NCBI GenBank assembly: GCA_003241475.1
Contig: QFQB01000005.1
Span: 1 to 43,935 of the forward strand
Reading direction: 5' to 3'
Length of the DNA: 43,935 nucleotides
Origin: Micavibrio aeruginosavorus
Lineage (GTDB): Bacteria > Pseudomonadota > Alphaproteobacteria > Micavibrionales > Micavibrionaceae
The notes under the pieces were generated by a model. That model saw only the letters and a program-made list of their open reading frames with translations, ran no database searches and was not told the origin of the DNA. This document shows, piece by piece, positions 16,329 through 26,061 of this stretch. The stretch's first letter is position 1; each line of letters begins with the position of its first letter. The position numbers and the translations under genes are program-made.

Positions 16329-19300
16329 CTACTGTTTCGGGGCCTCGATGGACGCGCCCGCATCCGGCAGCGGAACCGTTTTCAATTCCGCCTGCGGAGC
16401 GTTGGGATCGACGGGCTTGCCGTCTGCGGGCACAGGCTCTTTCGGTGCGGACACGTCTTTTGCGCCCTTCGCATCGCCTGCTTTGCGCGTTTCTTCCATC
16501 TTGGCGTAGCCGTCAAGGAACCCCTTGAACAGATCAAGCTCGGAAATCATGCTGGAGATCGCCTCGCGGCTACCGATCATATCGGGCCTGCGCGGGCGCG
16601 TGACCACTTCGAACATCTGGCCTTTGGCCGTGCCTTTCATCTGCGCGTTGTAGCGCTCGCGCAGATTGGAGAGCGCTACGCGGTTGCCCGAAAGATTGAG
16701 CGCGATTGCGCGGTTCAAAATAAGGTCGCGCTGGTAATCGGTGAGCGGGCGTTTGGGCGAGATATCTTCGGCGGTGATCAAATCATTGAGCGCCATCGCC
16801 GCCTCTTCCCAGCGTCCGGCCAGCCACGCGATATCGGTGCGAAGGCGGTTCACGTCGGGATCGGGGCGCATATGATCGAGGATGTCCATCGCCTCGTCGG
16901 TTTTTTTCTTCATCGACAACGCGCGGGCTTTGAGTAAATAGATCTGCCGCTGTTTTTCCGGATCGGCCTTCGGCGCGGCGGCCGGCGTCGCTACGTCTGC
17001 GGCTGGCGTTGCATCTCCTGCTTGCGGCGCGACGTTTTCCGGCTTTGCTTCCTGCGCCGTCTCTCCCGCTTTTGCCGGAACCTTGCCGCTTAACTTGTCG
17101 AGCGTGTCCTGCGCTATTTCGAGCGAGCGCAGCGCACCGTCCGCATTGCCGTCCAGCAAGCGAATGGCCGCCAGACGAATGGCCACTTCGGCTTTCTTGT
17201 CGCCTTGCAGGCGGTTGTTGACCTGATATTCCAGCAAGGCCGCCGCGCGGCCCAGCAAATCCGCATCGACCAGACGCTCGGCCAGTTTTTCGACGACGGC
17301 ATCGCCGACCGGTCCCGGCGGGATCAAATCCTTGAATTCTTCATGCAGGCTGATCGCCTCGAGCGGCGAGATATTCTTGACGCGGTCGTTCAAAAACACA
17401 TCGCGATAGGTGTTGTTCATATAGGCGCTGACATCCTTGCCGATCTCGCTTCCGGGCGAGAGCGTCGCGGCGTTGCGAAGCACCGTCAAACCTTTGAGGT
17501 AGTCCTTGTTGTCGATATACATCTGGCCGAGCCGGAAGTTGATCAGCGTCTCCAACTCGTCGCCGCGCCACGCATAGCGAAGCCCTTCGAGGCGATCGAT
17601 GGCTTCGGAAGGCTTGATCTTCTTCTGGTCGAGTTGCAGTTTCGTGAGCGACAAGCCCGCCTTCGCGCGGAACAAATCATCCTTGCCGTTTTTGACAAGC
17701 GGCTCCCAGTATTCAATCGCCTGATCCGGCTCGCCTGCCTGACGCGCTGCTTCTCCGGCGAGATAGTTCCACGACGATGCATAAGGCAGGGACAATTTGG
17801 GCAGATCGGGTTTTAGAATATCGAGAATGCGCTGCGCCAGCGGCACGTCTCCGGCGCGAAGCGCGATCTCCGCGCTGGTCAGCGCTAGCGGCGTGCGGAT
17901 TTCCTTTGGGTATTGTGCCAGCGCATCGAAACTTTTGGGCATGATAGCAATCGCCTGCTTCCAGTCCTCAAGCCCCGCCAGCGTATAAGCCTGCCAGTAT
18001 TTTACATCGTCGTATTTTTTCAATCCATCGCGGCTGTAGTCGATCACGGCCTCGTCGAATTTGCCCGACAAGGCGAACGCCGCGCCGCGCAGGGAATTGA
18101 ACTCCGCATTGTCTTCCAGCTCCGGCACCTGCTGGACCGCGATGCGCAAAAGACCCAGCGCCTCCGCCCCGCGGTTGTTGGCCAGATTGAGCTTGGCCAG
18201 CGTGAGAATATCGCCCGCGCGCTCGTCCGGCTTTTTGTTGGACAGCTCCACCATCAGCGCATGCTGATTGCCCTCGAGCGCGGGAATGCCGCCCAGCTCC
18301 CATTTGGAAAAATTATAGATGTTGTTGCCGCTCGGTTTTTCTTCGGCGGCTTTGGACATTTCATCGACGCTGATCTGCGGCTCGTCCTCGGACAGCTTTT
18401 CGATGGCCGCTTCTTCGGGCGTACGGGTTTCCTCTGTTGCCGCATGTTCTTCCGCCTGTTGTTGCGGCGGAGCCTCTTCAGGCACAGGCGCGCGTTCCGG
18501 CTCCGGCGCAGGCTTGTCCTCTTCCATCGCTTTGCGGATTTGCGCCGGCTCCGTATCCTTGGCATCGGACAGCGTCAGTCCTTCGGGACGGCCCACGCGC
18601 ACATCGTTCAGAGTTTTTTCCGCCTTCACATCGTCGGATTTGGACACGAACGCAAGGCCGATCACACTGTCCAGCGTTTGCAGATTCACGTAGTCGCGCC
18701 CCTCGCCCGCATACTGCGAAGCATTCGGGCCTGTGACGACAGTGACCTTGTCGCCGACATCGGGATCGGTGAAGCTGATGATCTTTCTCATCTCCTTCAT
18801 AGGCCAGACGAGTTTTGCCGTCCCACCTTCGATTGACGAAACAGGCTGAAGCGGCTTGCCCGCCTGCGGTTTGGACGTCAGAAGAATATTCCAGCTCAAT
18901 CCGCCGCCGTTGCCATAGGCTTTCATGCCCTCCGGAATCTCAAGACGATAGACGCTCCCTTCGGGAGAATTGATTTTTTCCAGCGGCGGAAATTTTTCTT
19001 TTTGCGGTCCGGCGACAACAGGCGCATTGGGCAGATCCGCCTGATCCATCACCATCCAGACATAGCCGTTGCGCTCGAACGCCGCCATGCCCGTGCTGGT
19101 CGTTCCGGTGAGCGTTATCTGGTGCGGCTCCATCGCGGGCGGCGGCACGATATTGCTTTCGACCGGATGAAGCGGCGCGGTGGCGGCATTTTCCGCAGGC
19201 TTTACGGTGAAATCGCCTTTTGGCGTCGGTGCCGGCGCAGGCGCAGGTTTTTCCTCTGCCGTTTTCTCAACAGGCGCTTTTTCTTCCGCAGGCTTTGCCG

Positions 19301-19745
19301 CCGCCGCAGGTTTTTCTTCCGCCTTCGGTGAAGCTGCGGGCGGCGCAGCGTCCGGCACTTTCGTTGTAGCCGCGCCGTTGGGCGAGTCATAGACATCAAG
19401 GATCAGTTTGTTCTCGACCGAGAAATCGCGGAACCTGCTTCCATCGGGGATCGCGACGGCCACTTGCAACGCTTCGCCTGCGCCGGACAGCGTTTCGATT
19501 TTGCCGATATTTTTGTCGTCTGCGCTCACGCCCGCAAGATCAAGGGTTCCCTGCTTGGCGAAGCGGATCAGCACGCGGCCGCCTTCTTTCGAAAGCGAAT
19601 AATCCGTTTTCGACGGCCATTCGAACACGAGACGCGCATAGCCTTTATGCGATCCGGTGCGCGCGCTCACGGCGTCTTGCGCGTGGGCTGAAAAACCCGT
19701 CGCAAGCATCGCGGTCAACATCAGGATAAAGCGCAGAAATCGCAT
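16329..19745 (-). CDS. Large secreted TPR-repeat protein
   Basis: 1138-aa protein with an N-terminal signal peptide (MRFLRFILMLTAMLATGFSA). An AMIN-like beta region (about 30-100, GYARLVFEWPSKTDYSLS) is followed by a Pro/Ala/Glu/Lys-rich linker (about 110-190), a beta region, a second Glu/Pro-rich linker (about 400-460) and a long helical TPR part (about 480-1090). The C-terminus is again Pro/Ala-rich. AMIN domains bind peptidoglycan in other proteins, so a periplasmic scaffold linked to envelope or flagellum is plausible but unproven. It is downstream of cheY-cheZ with a 98-bp gap. The start at 19745 has AGGA 8 nt upstream; the open frame reaches 19763. Confidence 0.8.
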   Translation of the reverse strand: MRFLRFILMLTAMLATGFSAHAQDAVSARTGSHKGYARLVFEWPSKTDYSLSKEGGRVLIRFAKQGTLDLAGVSADDKNIGKIETLSGAGEALQVAVAIPDGSRFRDFSVENKLILDVYDSPNGAATTKVPDAAPPAASPKAEEKPAAAAKPAEEKAPVEKTAEEKPAPAPAPTPKGDFTVKPAENAATAPLHPVESNIVPPPAMEPHQITLTGTTSTGMAAFERNGYVWMVMDQADLPNAPVVAGPQKEKFPPLEKINSPEGSVYRLEIPEGMKAYGNGGGLSWNILLTSKPQAGKPLQPVSSIEGGTAKLVWPMKEMRKIISFTDPDVGDKVTVVTGPNASQYAGEGRDYVNLQTLDSVIGLAFVSKSDDVKAEKTLNDVRVGRPEGLTLSDAKDTEPAQIRKAMEEDKPAPEPERAPVPEEAPPQQQAEEHAATEETRTPEEAAIEKLSEDEPQISVDEMSKAAEEKPSGNNIYNFSKWELGGIPALEGNQHALMVELSNKKPDERAGDILTLAKLNLANNRGAEALGLLRIAVQQVPELEDNAEFNSLRGAAFALSGKFDEAVIDYSRDGLKKYDDVKYWQAYTLAGLEDWKQAIAIMPKSFDALAQYPKEIRTPLALTSAEIALRAGDVPLAQRILDILKPDLPKLSLPYASSWNYLAGEAARQAGEPDQAIEYWEPLVKNGKDDLFRAKAGLSLTKLQLDQKKIKPSEAIDRLEGLRYAWRGDELETLINFRLGQMYIDNKDYLKGLTVLRNAATLSPGSEIGKDVSAYMNNTYRDVFLNDRVKNISPLEAISLHEEFKDLIPPGPVGDAVVEKLAERLVDADLLGRAAALLEYQVNNRLQGDKKAEVAIRLAAIRLLDGNADGALRSLEIAQDTLDKLSGKVPAKAGETAQEAKPENVAPQAGDATPAADVATPAAAPKADPEKQRQIYLLKARALSMKKKTDEAMDILDHMRPDPDVNRLRTDIAWLAGRWEEAAMALNDLITAEDISPKRPLTDYQRDLILNRAIALNLSGNRVALSNLRERYNAQMKGTAKGQMFEVVTRPRRPDMIGSREAISSMISELDLFKGFLDGYAKMEETRKAGDAKGAKDVSAPKEPVPADGKPVDPNAPQAELKTVPLPDAGASIEAPKQ

Positions 19746-19843
19746 GATAAAATCCTGCCACACGCCCCTGAAAAGAACAAGCGCATGCGGCAGAATATCA
19801 CGGAGTTTTGCACCCCGTCGTTTATCTTGTGATTATGAGAAAA

Positions 19844-20443
19844 TCAGTCAAATTCAGCGAGCAACTTGTCGATATCTGCTTGCGTGATCGCTTTGTCCGG
19901 CATCTGCGGGCCGTTAAGCAGGCTCTTTTCGTCGTCAACCGATATCACCTTTTCGATGCGTTCGTCTCCCGTTTTTACGCCCACGCGATGGCCGAGCGAG
20001 TTCATGATGGCATCGATCTTTTCCTCGATCACACGCAACGTGGTCACAACATTTTTGATACGTTGCCCGGTAATGTCTTGAAAACTGCAAGCCTCGAAAA
20101 TCTGCATGGCCTTGTCGTTCAGGGCATTTTGCGGCCCCTCGTCCAGCGTTCCGGCAATCTCTTGAATCTCTTCACAGACACTCATGATCCTATTGGTCGC
20201 TTCGGCTGTTGCCGTCACGACAGCGCCTAGCTCATCCGTAGCGTCCGGAATATGGGTTGTCTTGACATGCTCGGGCTTGACCGAATTTATGTCCTTTTTC
20301 AAAGAATCGATAATTTCGGCAAGTTCGGCGATGTGCAAGAACACTTCACGCTGGCTGTCTACCTTTTCATGGTCGATCTTGTTGATCACCGAATTAATGA
20401 TATCGATAACCTGACCGCGGCCGTATTTTTGAGTATTCGACAT
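19844..20443 (-). CDS. cheZ: CheY-P phosphatase CheZ
   Basis: 199-aa helical protein that dephosphorylates CheY-P. The active-site segment FQDITGQRI is present, with Asp123 and the Gln residues (Gln127 is the likely catalytic one). The extreme C-terminus ITQADIDKLLAEFD looks like the CheY-binding peptide. It follows cheY by 36 bp, a pairing that supports the assignment. Confidence 0.93.
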   Translation of the reverse strand: MSNTQKYGRGQVIDIINSVINKIDHEKVDSQREVFLHIAELAEIIDSLKKDINSVKPEHVKTTHIPDATDELGAVVTATAEATNRIMSVCEEIQEIAGTLDEGPQNALNDKAMQIFEACSFQDITGQRIKNVVTTLRVIEEKIDAIMNSLGHRVGVKTGDERIEKVISVDDEKSLLNGPQMPDKAITQADIDKLLAEFD

Positions 20444-20479
20444 GCCTTCCCCTGTAATACCGTTATCGTCGGCTCGTGC

Positions 20480-20875
20480 TTAGAATTCGCCGATAACGCT
20501 GGATATTTTCGTTTTCAGCGTTTCCGCATTGAACGGCTTGACGATGTAATTGTTGACGCCTGCCTGTTTTGCAGCGATGACGTTTTCGGTTTTGCTTTCG
20601 GCTGTGACCATGATGAAGGGCACTTTGCTGATGGCGTCGTTGCTGGCTGTCGCGCGGACTTTTTTCAAAAGCTCCAGACCGCTCATCGGTTCCATGTTCC
20701 AGTCGGAGATGACAAGTCCATATTTCTTGCGCTCAAGCAATTCATACGCTGCACCGCCGTCCGTGGCTTCATCCACATTGTTGAACCCCAACTGCTTGAG
20801 TAGGTTCTTGATGATGCGGATCATCGTTTGGTAATCGTCCACGACGAGCACGTTCATGTTCTTGTCAACTGCCAC
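20480..20875 (-). CDS. cheY: Chemotaxis response regulator CheY
   Basis: 131-aa single-domain receiver. It has the acidic pair (VLVVDDYQTM), the phospho-acceptor Asp58 in VISDWNMEPMSG, the conserved Thr in MVTAES and the Lys in VKPF. The GTG start at 20875 is supported by AGGAG six bases upstream; the ATG at codon 7 is a possible alternative. CheY-P binds FliM and changes motor rotation. fliM and cheZ are close by. A CtrA-like box lies upstream (20948-20964). Confidence 0.95.
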   Translation of the reverse strand: MAVDKNMNVLVVDDYQTMIRIIKNLLKQLGFNNVDEATDGGAAYELLERKKYGLVISDWNMEPMSGLELLKKVRATASNDAISKVPFIMVTAESKTENVIAAKQAGVNNYIVKPFNAETLKTKISSVIGEF

Positions 20876-20947
20876 TGTAATCTCCTGTAAAATCTAATGA
20901 ATCAGTCTTTAGGTTGCCCCGAATATTCCTACAGTATCGCTCAAATT

Positions 20948-20964
20948 GGTTAAGCGATGTCTAA
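20948..20964 (-). promoter_or_regulatory. CtrA-like box upstream of cheY
   Basis: The minus strand reads TTAG-N7-TTAACC, one mismatch from the TTAA-N7-TTAAC consensus of CtrA sites. A possible -10 (GATACT) follows 11 bp downstream. It lies 73 bp before the cheY start. Confidence 0.45.
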
Positions 20965-21013
20965 CAGAAATACCATAATCGGAGGAAAACGCCGGAAATA
21001 CCTGAAAAAGAGT

Positions 21014-21781
21014 TTACTGCGCAACAGGCAGGGTCGGCAAGTCCGGTAATTTGTTTTGTTCGGAGAGCATGACCGTCACATTGCGGGCCTTGTCGGGATC
21101 CATGGCGGCGAGAATGGGGGCGGATTTGCGCTCGGACATCTTGGTCATAACCTGAAGGAGCACATCCATCTCAAGGGAGTTAAAAATCCGCGCCGCGTCC
21201 TTGGCCTTCATACCTTCGTATATCTTCACCAAGCTGGCGATCCGCTGATCCTCCTGCTCCGTCTGTTTTTTGAGCAACTCTTCTATGTCGGATTTGATGG
21301 TCGTCAATTCCTTGTATTTTTGCTCCAGCTCCGCCTGCCCCGCCTTGAGGAGCGCCTCGCGCATCACCAGCTCCTTTTCCTTGCTGTCCAGATCCTTGCG
21401 GCGTTTGGATAGGTCGGAAAACAATTCCATCTTCACATCGGAATATTCTTCATCCACATCGTCCGCGCCCTTCCAGTCGCTTTTGGCGGGTGGATCGCCC
21501 AGCGACGGCGCCTCTATTTCCGGCTTGCCCGATGCCGTTGCGGCCGGCGGCTCAATATCCGGCGGCGCGGAGGAGTCTTTTAAGGCATCGCTCGACGGCG
21601 GCGGCGCTGTTTCGCCTGCGGCTGTCTCTATATTGTTAAGGTTGCTTTCCTGCATCGCTGCGGGAGCCGCCGTTGCGCGCTCGTAGACTTTGGCCATGAC
21701 TTGAGAAAACCGCAAACCGAAGCATACGGCGGCAAAGACCATAAGGATTGGAAGGATGCGAAAGCCGGACAAGGAATTCAT
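21014..21781 (-). CDS. MotE-like flagellar motility protein
   Basis: 255-aa protein with an N-terminal hydrophobic anchor or signal (ILPILMVFAAVCFGLRF), a Pro/Ala-rich acidic linker, a coiled coil (about 130-185) and a C-terminal domain with the MgtE-N/MotE-type pattern IYEGMKAKDAARIFNSLEMD, LLQVMTKMSERKSAPILAAM and DPDKARNVTVMLSE. MotE in rhizobia is a periplasmic chaperone for the motor protein MotC; the same job here is inference. It overlaps the DUF6468-like gene by 4 bp (ATGA). Confidence 0.8.
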   Translation of the reverse strand: MNSLSGFRILPILMVFAAVCFGLRFSQVMAKVYERATAAPAAMQESNLNNIETAAGETAPPPSSDALKDSSAPPDIEPPAATASGKPEIEAPSLGDPPAKSDWKGADDVDEEYSDVKMELFSDLSKRRKDLDSKEKELVMREALLKAGQAELEQKYKELTTIKSDIEELLKKQTEQEDQRIASLVKIYEGMKAKDAARIFNSLEMDVLLQVMTKMSERKSAPILAAMDPDKARNVTVMLSEQNKLPDLPTLPVAQ

Positions 21782-22410
21782 TGCGTGCTCCGGCTACCTT
21801 TCTGGCGGGCGCGGCCGGATTGCAATGCTTCGAAGAATTCGCGTTCGGCCTGACTTTGCAAACCGCCAAAACCAGCGTCATCGTCGCCGAAATCCAGATC
21901 GTCGAAATCCTCGTCCGACAGTCCGCCGTCGTAATCGCGGTCACGGATGGCGAAGCCAGAGGCCGGTTCCTCCTCCACTTTCAAATTCTGCGGCGGGCGG
22001 GCAGATTCGCGCACGGGCGTTGAAGCGATGGATGAGGGAATTTTGTGAACAGCTGGAAATTCCTCGATTTTATCGACCAGCGCTCGGTTTCGTTCTGCCA
22101 CGTTTTCAAGACGGCTGGCCAGATTGTTTCCCGTTTCATTCATGAATTTAAGTTCGTCGCGCAACTTTTTGGCATCGCTGATGACTTCGTCCAGTTCGAT
22201 GCCGGCCTTGCGCGCCGTGTTCTGCATGCCGGCCACAGCGGTTTCGGCCTTGTCGATGTTGGCGGTCAGGCGGTTGACCAGCCCTTCCATCTCCGAGCGG
22301 CTTTCACTGAAGTTCTTGAGATTAAGATTCAAACGAAAGGCAAGATATACGGTGGCCGCGAGCAGGACCAGAATGGCGAAATCCATGAAAAGGGAAAAAT
22401 CGATCGGCAT
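21778..22410 (-). CDS. DUF6468-like protein with N-terminal membrane helix
   Basis: 210-aa protein with one N-terminal membrane helix (FMDFAILVLLAATVYLAF), a coiled-coil stretch (about 35-120, SRSEMEGLVNRLTANIDKAE) and an acidic C-terminal region rich in Asp and Gly. It resembles the DUF6468 group found beside fliM in alphaproteobacteria; the function is unknown. It overlaps fliM by one base and the MotE-like gene by four, so translation is coupled through the whole fliM-motE stretch. Confidence 0.7.
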   Translation of the reverse strand: MPIDFSLFMDFAILVLLAATVYLAFRLNLNLKNFSESRSEMEGLVNRLTANIDKAETAVAGMQNTARKAGIELDEVISDAKKLRDELKFMNETGNNLASRLENVAERNRALVDKIEEFPAVHKIPSSIASTPVRESARPPQNLKVEEEPASGFAIRDRDYDGGLSDEDFDDLDFGDDDAGFGGLQSQAEREFFEALQSGRARQKGSRSTQ

Positions 22411-23540
22411 CAGATATCGTCCTCGGACACTTTAGGCGTAATGTATTTTTCAATTCTCACGGCGATATTGTCCTGCTTTTGCCCCACCGGCCCTTTGAAC
22501 ATCGGGAAATGGCCGCATCGTAATTCCAGTTCATCTTCCGGCCTGGTCTGGAAAAGAATCTTTGTCCCGACCTTCCAGTTAAGCATATCACGGAGCAGAA
22601 CGGTTTTTTCGCCGAGAACGGCCTGCAATTGAACCTCCGTCTGGTACAATTCCTTGGTCAGGTGGGTTTCCCAGATGGAATCGCGCCCGAACTTCTCGCC
22701 CATGAACATCTGGAGCAACAATTCGCGCACTGGCTCCAGCGTCGCATATGGAATAACGATCTCTACGCGGCCGCCGCGGTCGCCCATGTCCACGCGCAGG
22801 CGGGCCAGAACGCAAGCGTTGCCGGATTGCGAAATCGTGGCGAAGCGCGGGTTGGTTTCCATGCGGTCGAGGTTGAACGCCACCGGAGACAAAGGATCAA
22901 ACGCGCTTGATAGATCGGAAAGCGAGACTTGCACCATCCGCTCAACCAGTTTTGTTTCAATCGTCGTGTACGGGCGGCCTTCGACGCGGATGGCGGGCGT
23001 GCCTTTGCGGCCGCCGAGCAAAACATCCACGACGGAGTAAATAAGGGCTGAATCCGTCACCATCAAACCGTGGTTGTCCCACTCTTCTGCTTTGAACACC
23101 GAAAGCATGGCCGGCAGCGGAATGGAGTTCATGTAATCGCCGAAGCGCACGGTGGAAACATTGTCGAGGCTGACCTCCACATTGTCGGACGTCAGGTTGC
23201 GAAGGCTCGTGGACATCAAACGCACGAGGCGGTCGAACACGATATCGAGCATCGGCAAACGCTCGTAGTTCACCATCGCGGAATTGATGAGGGCCATCAC
23301 GCCCGAGGTTTCGGAGCCTCCGGCCAGATCGTCGTCGAAACCGAGCAAAGAATCGATCTCGTCCTGATTCAAAATACGCGTGCCACCCTCTGGACCGCCC
23401 ATACCCATGGCTTCGGCCATAGGATCGTCGCCGCCCGCGTCCCCTTCGGACACAGGTTCCTCGGCCATGGCGCCCCATTGCTCCATCATGGCCTTTTCTT
23501 CGTCGGTCATATTCGCGGTTTCGGTGTCCGTATCGCTCAT
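22410..23540 (-). CDS. fliM: Flagellar motor switch protein FliM
   Basis: 376-aa C-ring protein that binds CheY-P and sets rotation direction. The CheY-binding motif LNQDEIDSLLGF is at residues 57-68, behind an acidic, Met- and Gly-rich extension. The CheC-like middle domain and the C-terminal SpoA domain (TEVQLQAVLGEKTVLLRDML) follow. The gene lies 54 bp after fliL on the same strand. Confidence 0.96.
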   Translation of the reverse strand: MSDTDTETANMTDEEKAMMEQWGAMAEEPVSEGDAGGDDPMAEAMGMGGPEGGTRILNQDEIDSLLGFDDDLAGGSETSGVMALINSAMVNYERLPMLDIVFDRLVRLMSTSLRNLTSDNVEVSLDNVSTVRFGDYMNSIPLPAMLSVFKAEEWDNHGLMVTDSALIYSVVDVLLGGRKGTPAIRVEGRPYTTIETKLVERMVQVSLSDLSSAFDPLSPVAFNLDRMETNPRFATISQSGNACVLARLRVDMGDRGGRVEIVIPYATLEPVRELLLQMFMGEKFGRDSIWETHLTKELYQTEVQLQAVLGEKTVLLRDMLNWKVGTKILFQTRPEDELELRCGHFPMFKGPVGQKQDNIAVRIEKYITPKVSEDDI

Positions 23541-23594
23541 ATCTTTTCTAACTTCGCAAGAATCATGCCGTCATAGTCTATCCGGCTTTACATA

Positions 23595-24179
23595 CTATTG
23601 TATCAAGATTTCCTGAAATAAGACATCCTGTACTTCAGTCGGATAGGCCGCTTGGTTGACTCGGGCGAGTAGCTCCATCTGTAAGCGATAAATCCCTGCG
23701 GAACCTCGCAAATCACGCACGCGCAACTCGCGCAAGTAAGTTTGGAACTGGTCCACCACGCGCGGCAGAACCTTTTCCACCTCGGCCATGTCTGCGGCGT
23801 TCTTGAATTCCAGTTGCACAGAAAGACGCAAATAGCGCGGGGTGCCGTCCTCGCTGTTCAGGTTGACGATCATGTCGGGAATTTTCAGAAACTGGGCGCC
23901 GGGTGCAGAGCAAACTTCTTTGCCGTCCTCGCCCTTTGTGCAGACGGGCGCTTCGGTAGCGTGTTCACCTTCGGCTGGCGCCGCTTCATGACCTGCTTCA
24001 GCGGTTTCGCCCTTTTTCAAGAATTTATCCAAAAAGCCCGAGAAATAAAGCCCCGCTCCCGCGCCGCCAAGAATCAGCAAAAGCGCGACGATGATAATAA
24101 TCATCTTCTTTTTGCCGCCGCCTTCTCCGCCGCCAGCTTCATCGTCAAGCGATGCGTGCACTTCTTCCTTGTCTGTCAT
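23595..24179 (-). CDS. fliL: Flagellar basal body-associated protein FliL
   Basis: 194-aa protein with a Lys-rich cytoplasmic N-terminus, one membrane helix (MIIIIVALLLILGGAGAGLY), a charged periplasmic linker with Glu/Ala repeats and a C-terminal FliL domain (MIVNLNSEDGTPRYLRLSVQ, and the final VQDVLFQEILIQ). FliL supports stator function. It opens the minus-strand fliL-fliM run and is divergent from flgF. Confidence 0.92.
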   Translation of the reverse strand: MTDKEEVHASLDDEAGGGEGGGKKKMIIIIVALLLILGGAGAGLYFSGFLDKFLKKGETAEAGHEAAPAEGEHATEAPVCTKGEDGKEVCSAPGAQFLKIPDMIVNLNSEDGTPRYLRLSVQLEFKNAADMAEVEKVLPRVVDQFQTYLRELRVRDLRGSAGIYRLQMELLARVNQAAYPTEVQDVLFQEILIQ

Positions 24180-24332
24180 AGCTGTGCCTTATATGTCCTG
24201 TGTGTCTTTTACGAACGTAAATTGATCGATGCGTCTCCAGTATAAAACAAAAGACGCGGTCTATAACAGGGCGTTTCTCCCATTCGCCCACAACCCTCTA
24301 CGAATACAGGCAAAAACAACGGCAGAAAAAGC

Positions 24333-24349
24333 AGGCAATTTTTTCCGCC
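24333..24349 (+). promoter_or_regulatory. Shared 17-bp upstream element, flgF copy
   Basis: The sequence AGGCAATTTTTTCCGCC lies 122 bp upstream of the sigma54 -24 element of flgF. It matches the element upstream of flgI in 16 of 17 bases and at nearly the same distance, which is what an enhancer for a sigma54 activator such as FlbD would show. Confidence 0.6.
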
Positions 24350-24454
24350 CGACTCGGAAACGGCGGGAGAAATTGCCGGAGCATGCAGGCGCCGCCGGAT
24401 GAAGATAAATCCATAACGTCTTTGTTTAGGCTCGTTTTTCTCTGTTTCGCGGTT

Positions 24455-24470
24455 TGGCACGGCTTTCGCA
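24455..24470 (+). promoter_or_regulatory. sigma54 (-24/-12) promoter of flgF operon
   Basis: TGGCACGGCTTTCGCA has a consensus -24 element and GG-N10-GC spacing. The -12 element is TCGCA instead of TTGCA. It lies 32 bp before the flgF start. Confidence 0.75.
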
Positions 24471-24502
24471 ACGCTTCTCCGCAGAAGAGGTTGTGAGTAG
24501 CA

Positions 24503-25225
24503 ATGGAAAATTCAATCTATGTCGGACTATCCGGTCAGGTTGCGCTTCAGGAAAAAATGGACCTGATTGCAAACAACGTGGCCAACCTGAACACCCCGGG
24601 CTTTCGCGGCCAGAACGCGGTTTTCAAGGAATTCATTTCCGACCAGAGACGCATGAAAGAAGACGTCTCCCTCGTCTATGATATAGGACAATACGAAGTC
24701 ACCGATCCCGGTCCGATCAAACTGACCGGCAATCCGCTGGATGTCGCCCTTGTCGGACCCGGCTTTTTGGGCGTGCAGACGCCTGATGGCGTGCAATATA
24801 CCCGTGCAGGCAATTTCGGCTTAAGCGCCAACGGCGAACTTATTACCGCGACGGGTCAGCGCGTGGCGAACCAAGGCGGCGGCACGATCTCCATCCCGCA
24901 GGAGGCCCGTTATGTCACCATCGACCAGAACGGCGTTATTTCCACGGATGAAGGGCCGGTCGGCAATCTGATGGTCGCCGAATTCAAGGACTATCAAAAA
25001 ATGGAGCCGGCCGGAAACGGCCTCTATAAAACGGACGAACCGGCCACCCCTGCCGCGGACACCAGAGTCTTGCAGGGAAAGATCGAAGGTTCCAACGTCC
25101 AGCCCATTTTGGAAATGACCCGCATGATCGATGTTTTGCGTGAATACCAGTCTGTGCAGAACATCATGCAAACGGAACATCAACGCCAACAGACCATGAT
25201 CCAGCGTCTGTCGCGTAACAGCTAG
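24503..25225 (+). CDS. flgF: Proximal rod protein FlgF
   Basis: 240-aa rod protein with the N-terminal motif MDLIANNVANLNTPGFRGQ and the C-terminal helix MTRMIDVLREYQSVQ typical of rod/hook proteins. It opens the plus-strand operon flgF-flgG-flgA-flgH behind a sigma54-type promoter. Confidence 0.95.
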   Translation: MENSIYVGLSGQVALQEKMDLIANNVANLNTPGFRGQNAVFKEFISDQRRMKEDVSLVYDIGQYEVTDPGPIKLTGNPLDVALVGPGFLGVQTPDGVQYTRAGNFGLSANGELITATGQRVANQGGGTISIPQEARYVTIDQNGVISTDEGPVGNLMVAEFKDYQKMEPAGNGLYKTDEPATPAADTRVLQGKIEGSNVQPILEMTRMIDVLREYQSVQNIMQTEHQRQQTMIQRLSRNS

Positions 25226-25249
25226 GTTTAAGAAGAAGGAAGTAACATC

Positions 25250-26038
<789 letters not shown>

Positions 26039-26061
26039 GTGAAGAATAAGGGAGCACGATC

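Larger units (their letters stand above)
24180..24502. other. Divergent fliL-flgF intergenic region
   Basis: These 323 bp hold no convincing gene. They contain the sigma54-type promoter of flgF, the 17-bp shared element at 24333-24349, and inverted repeats (GGGCG/CGCCC at 24269-24289; TTTCCG/CGGAAA at 24342-24360). The fliL promoter was not identified with confidence; a TATACT-like box lies on the minus strand near 24240. Confidence 0.6.

Noticed and set aside
24209..24460. Open frame on the minus strand in the fliL-flgF gap
   Set aside because: No ribosome binding site, composition not protein-like, and it covers the flgF sigma54 promoter and the shared element.
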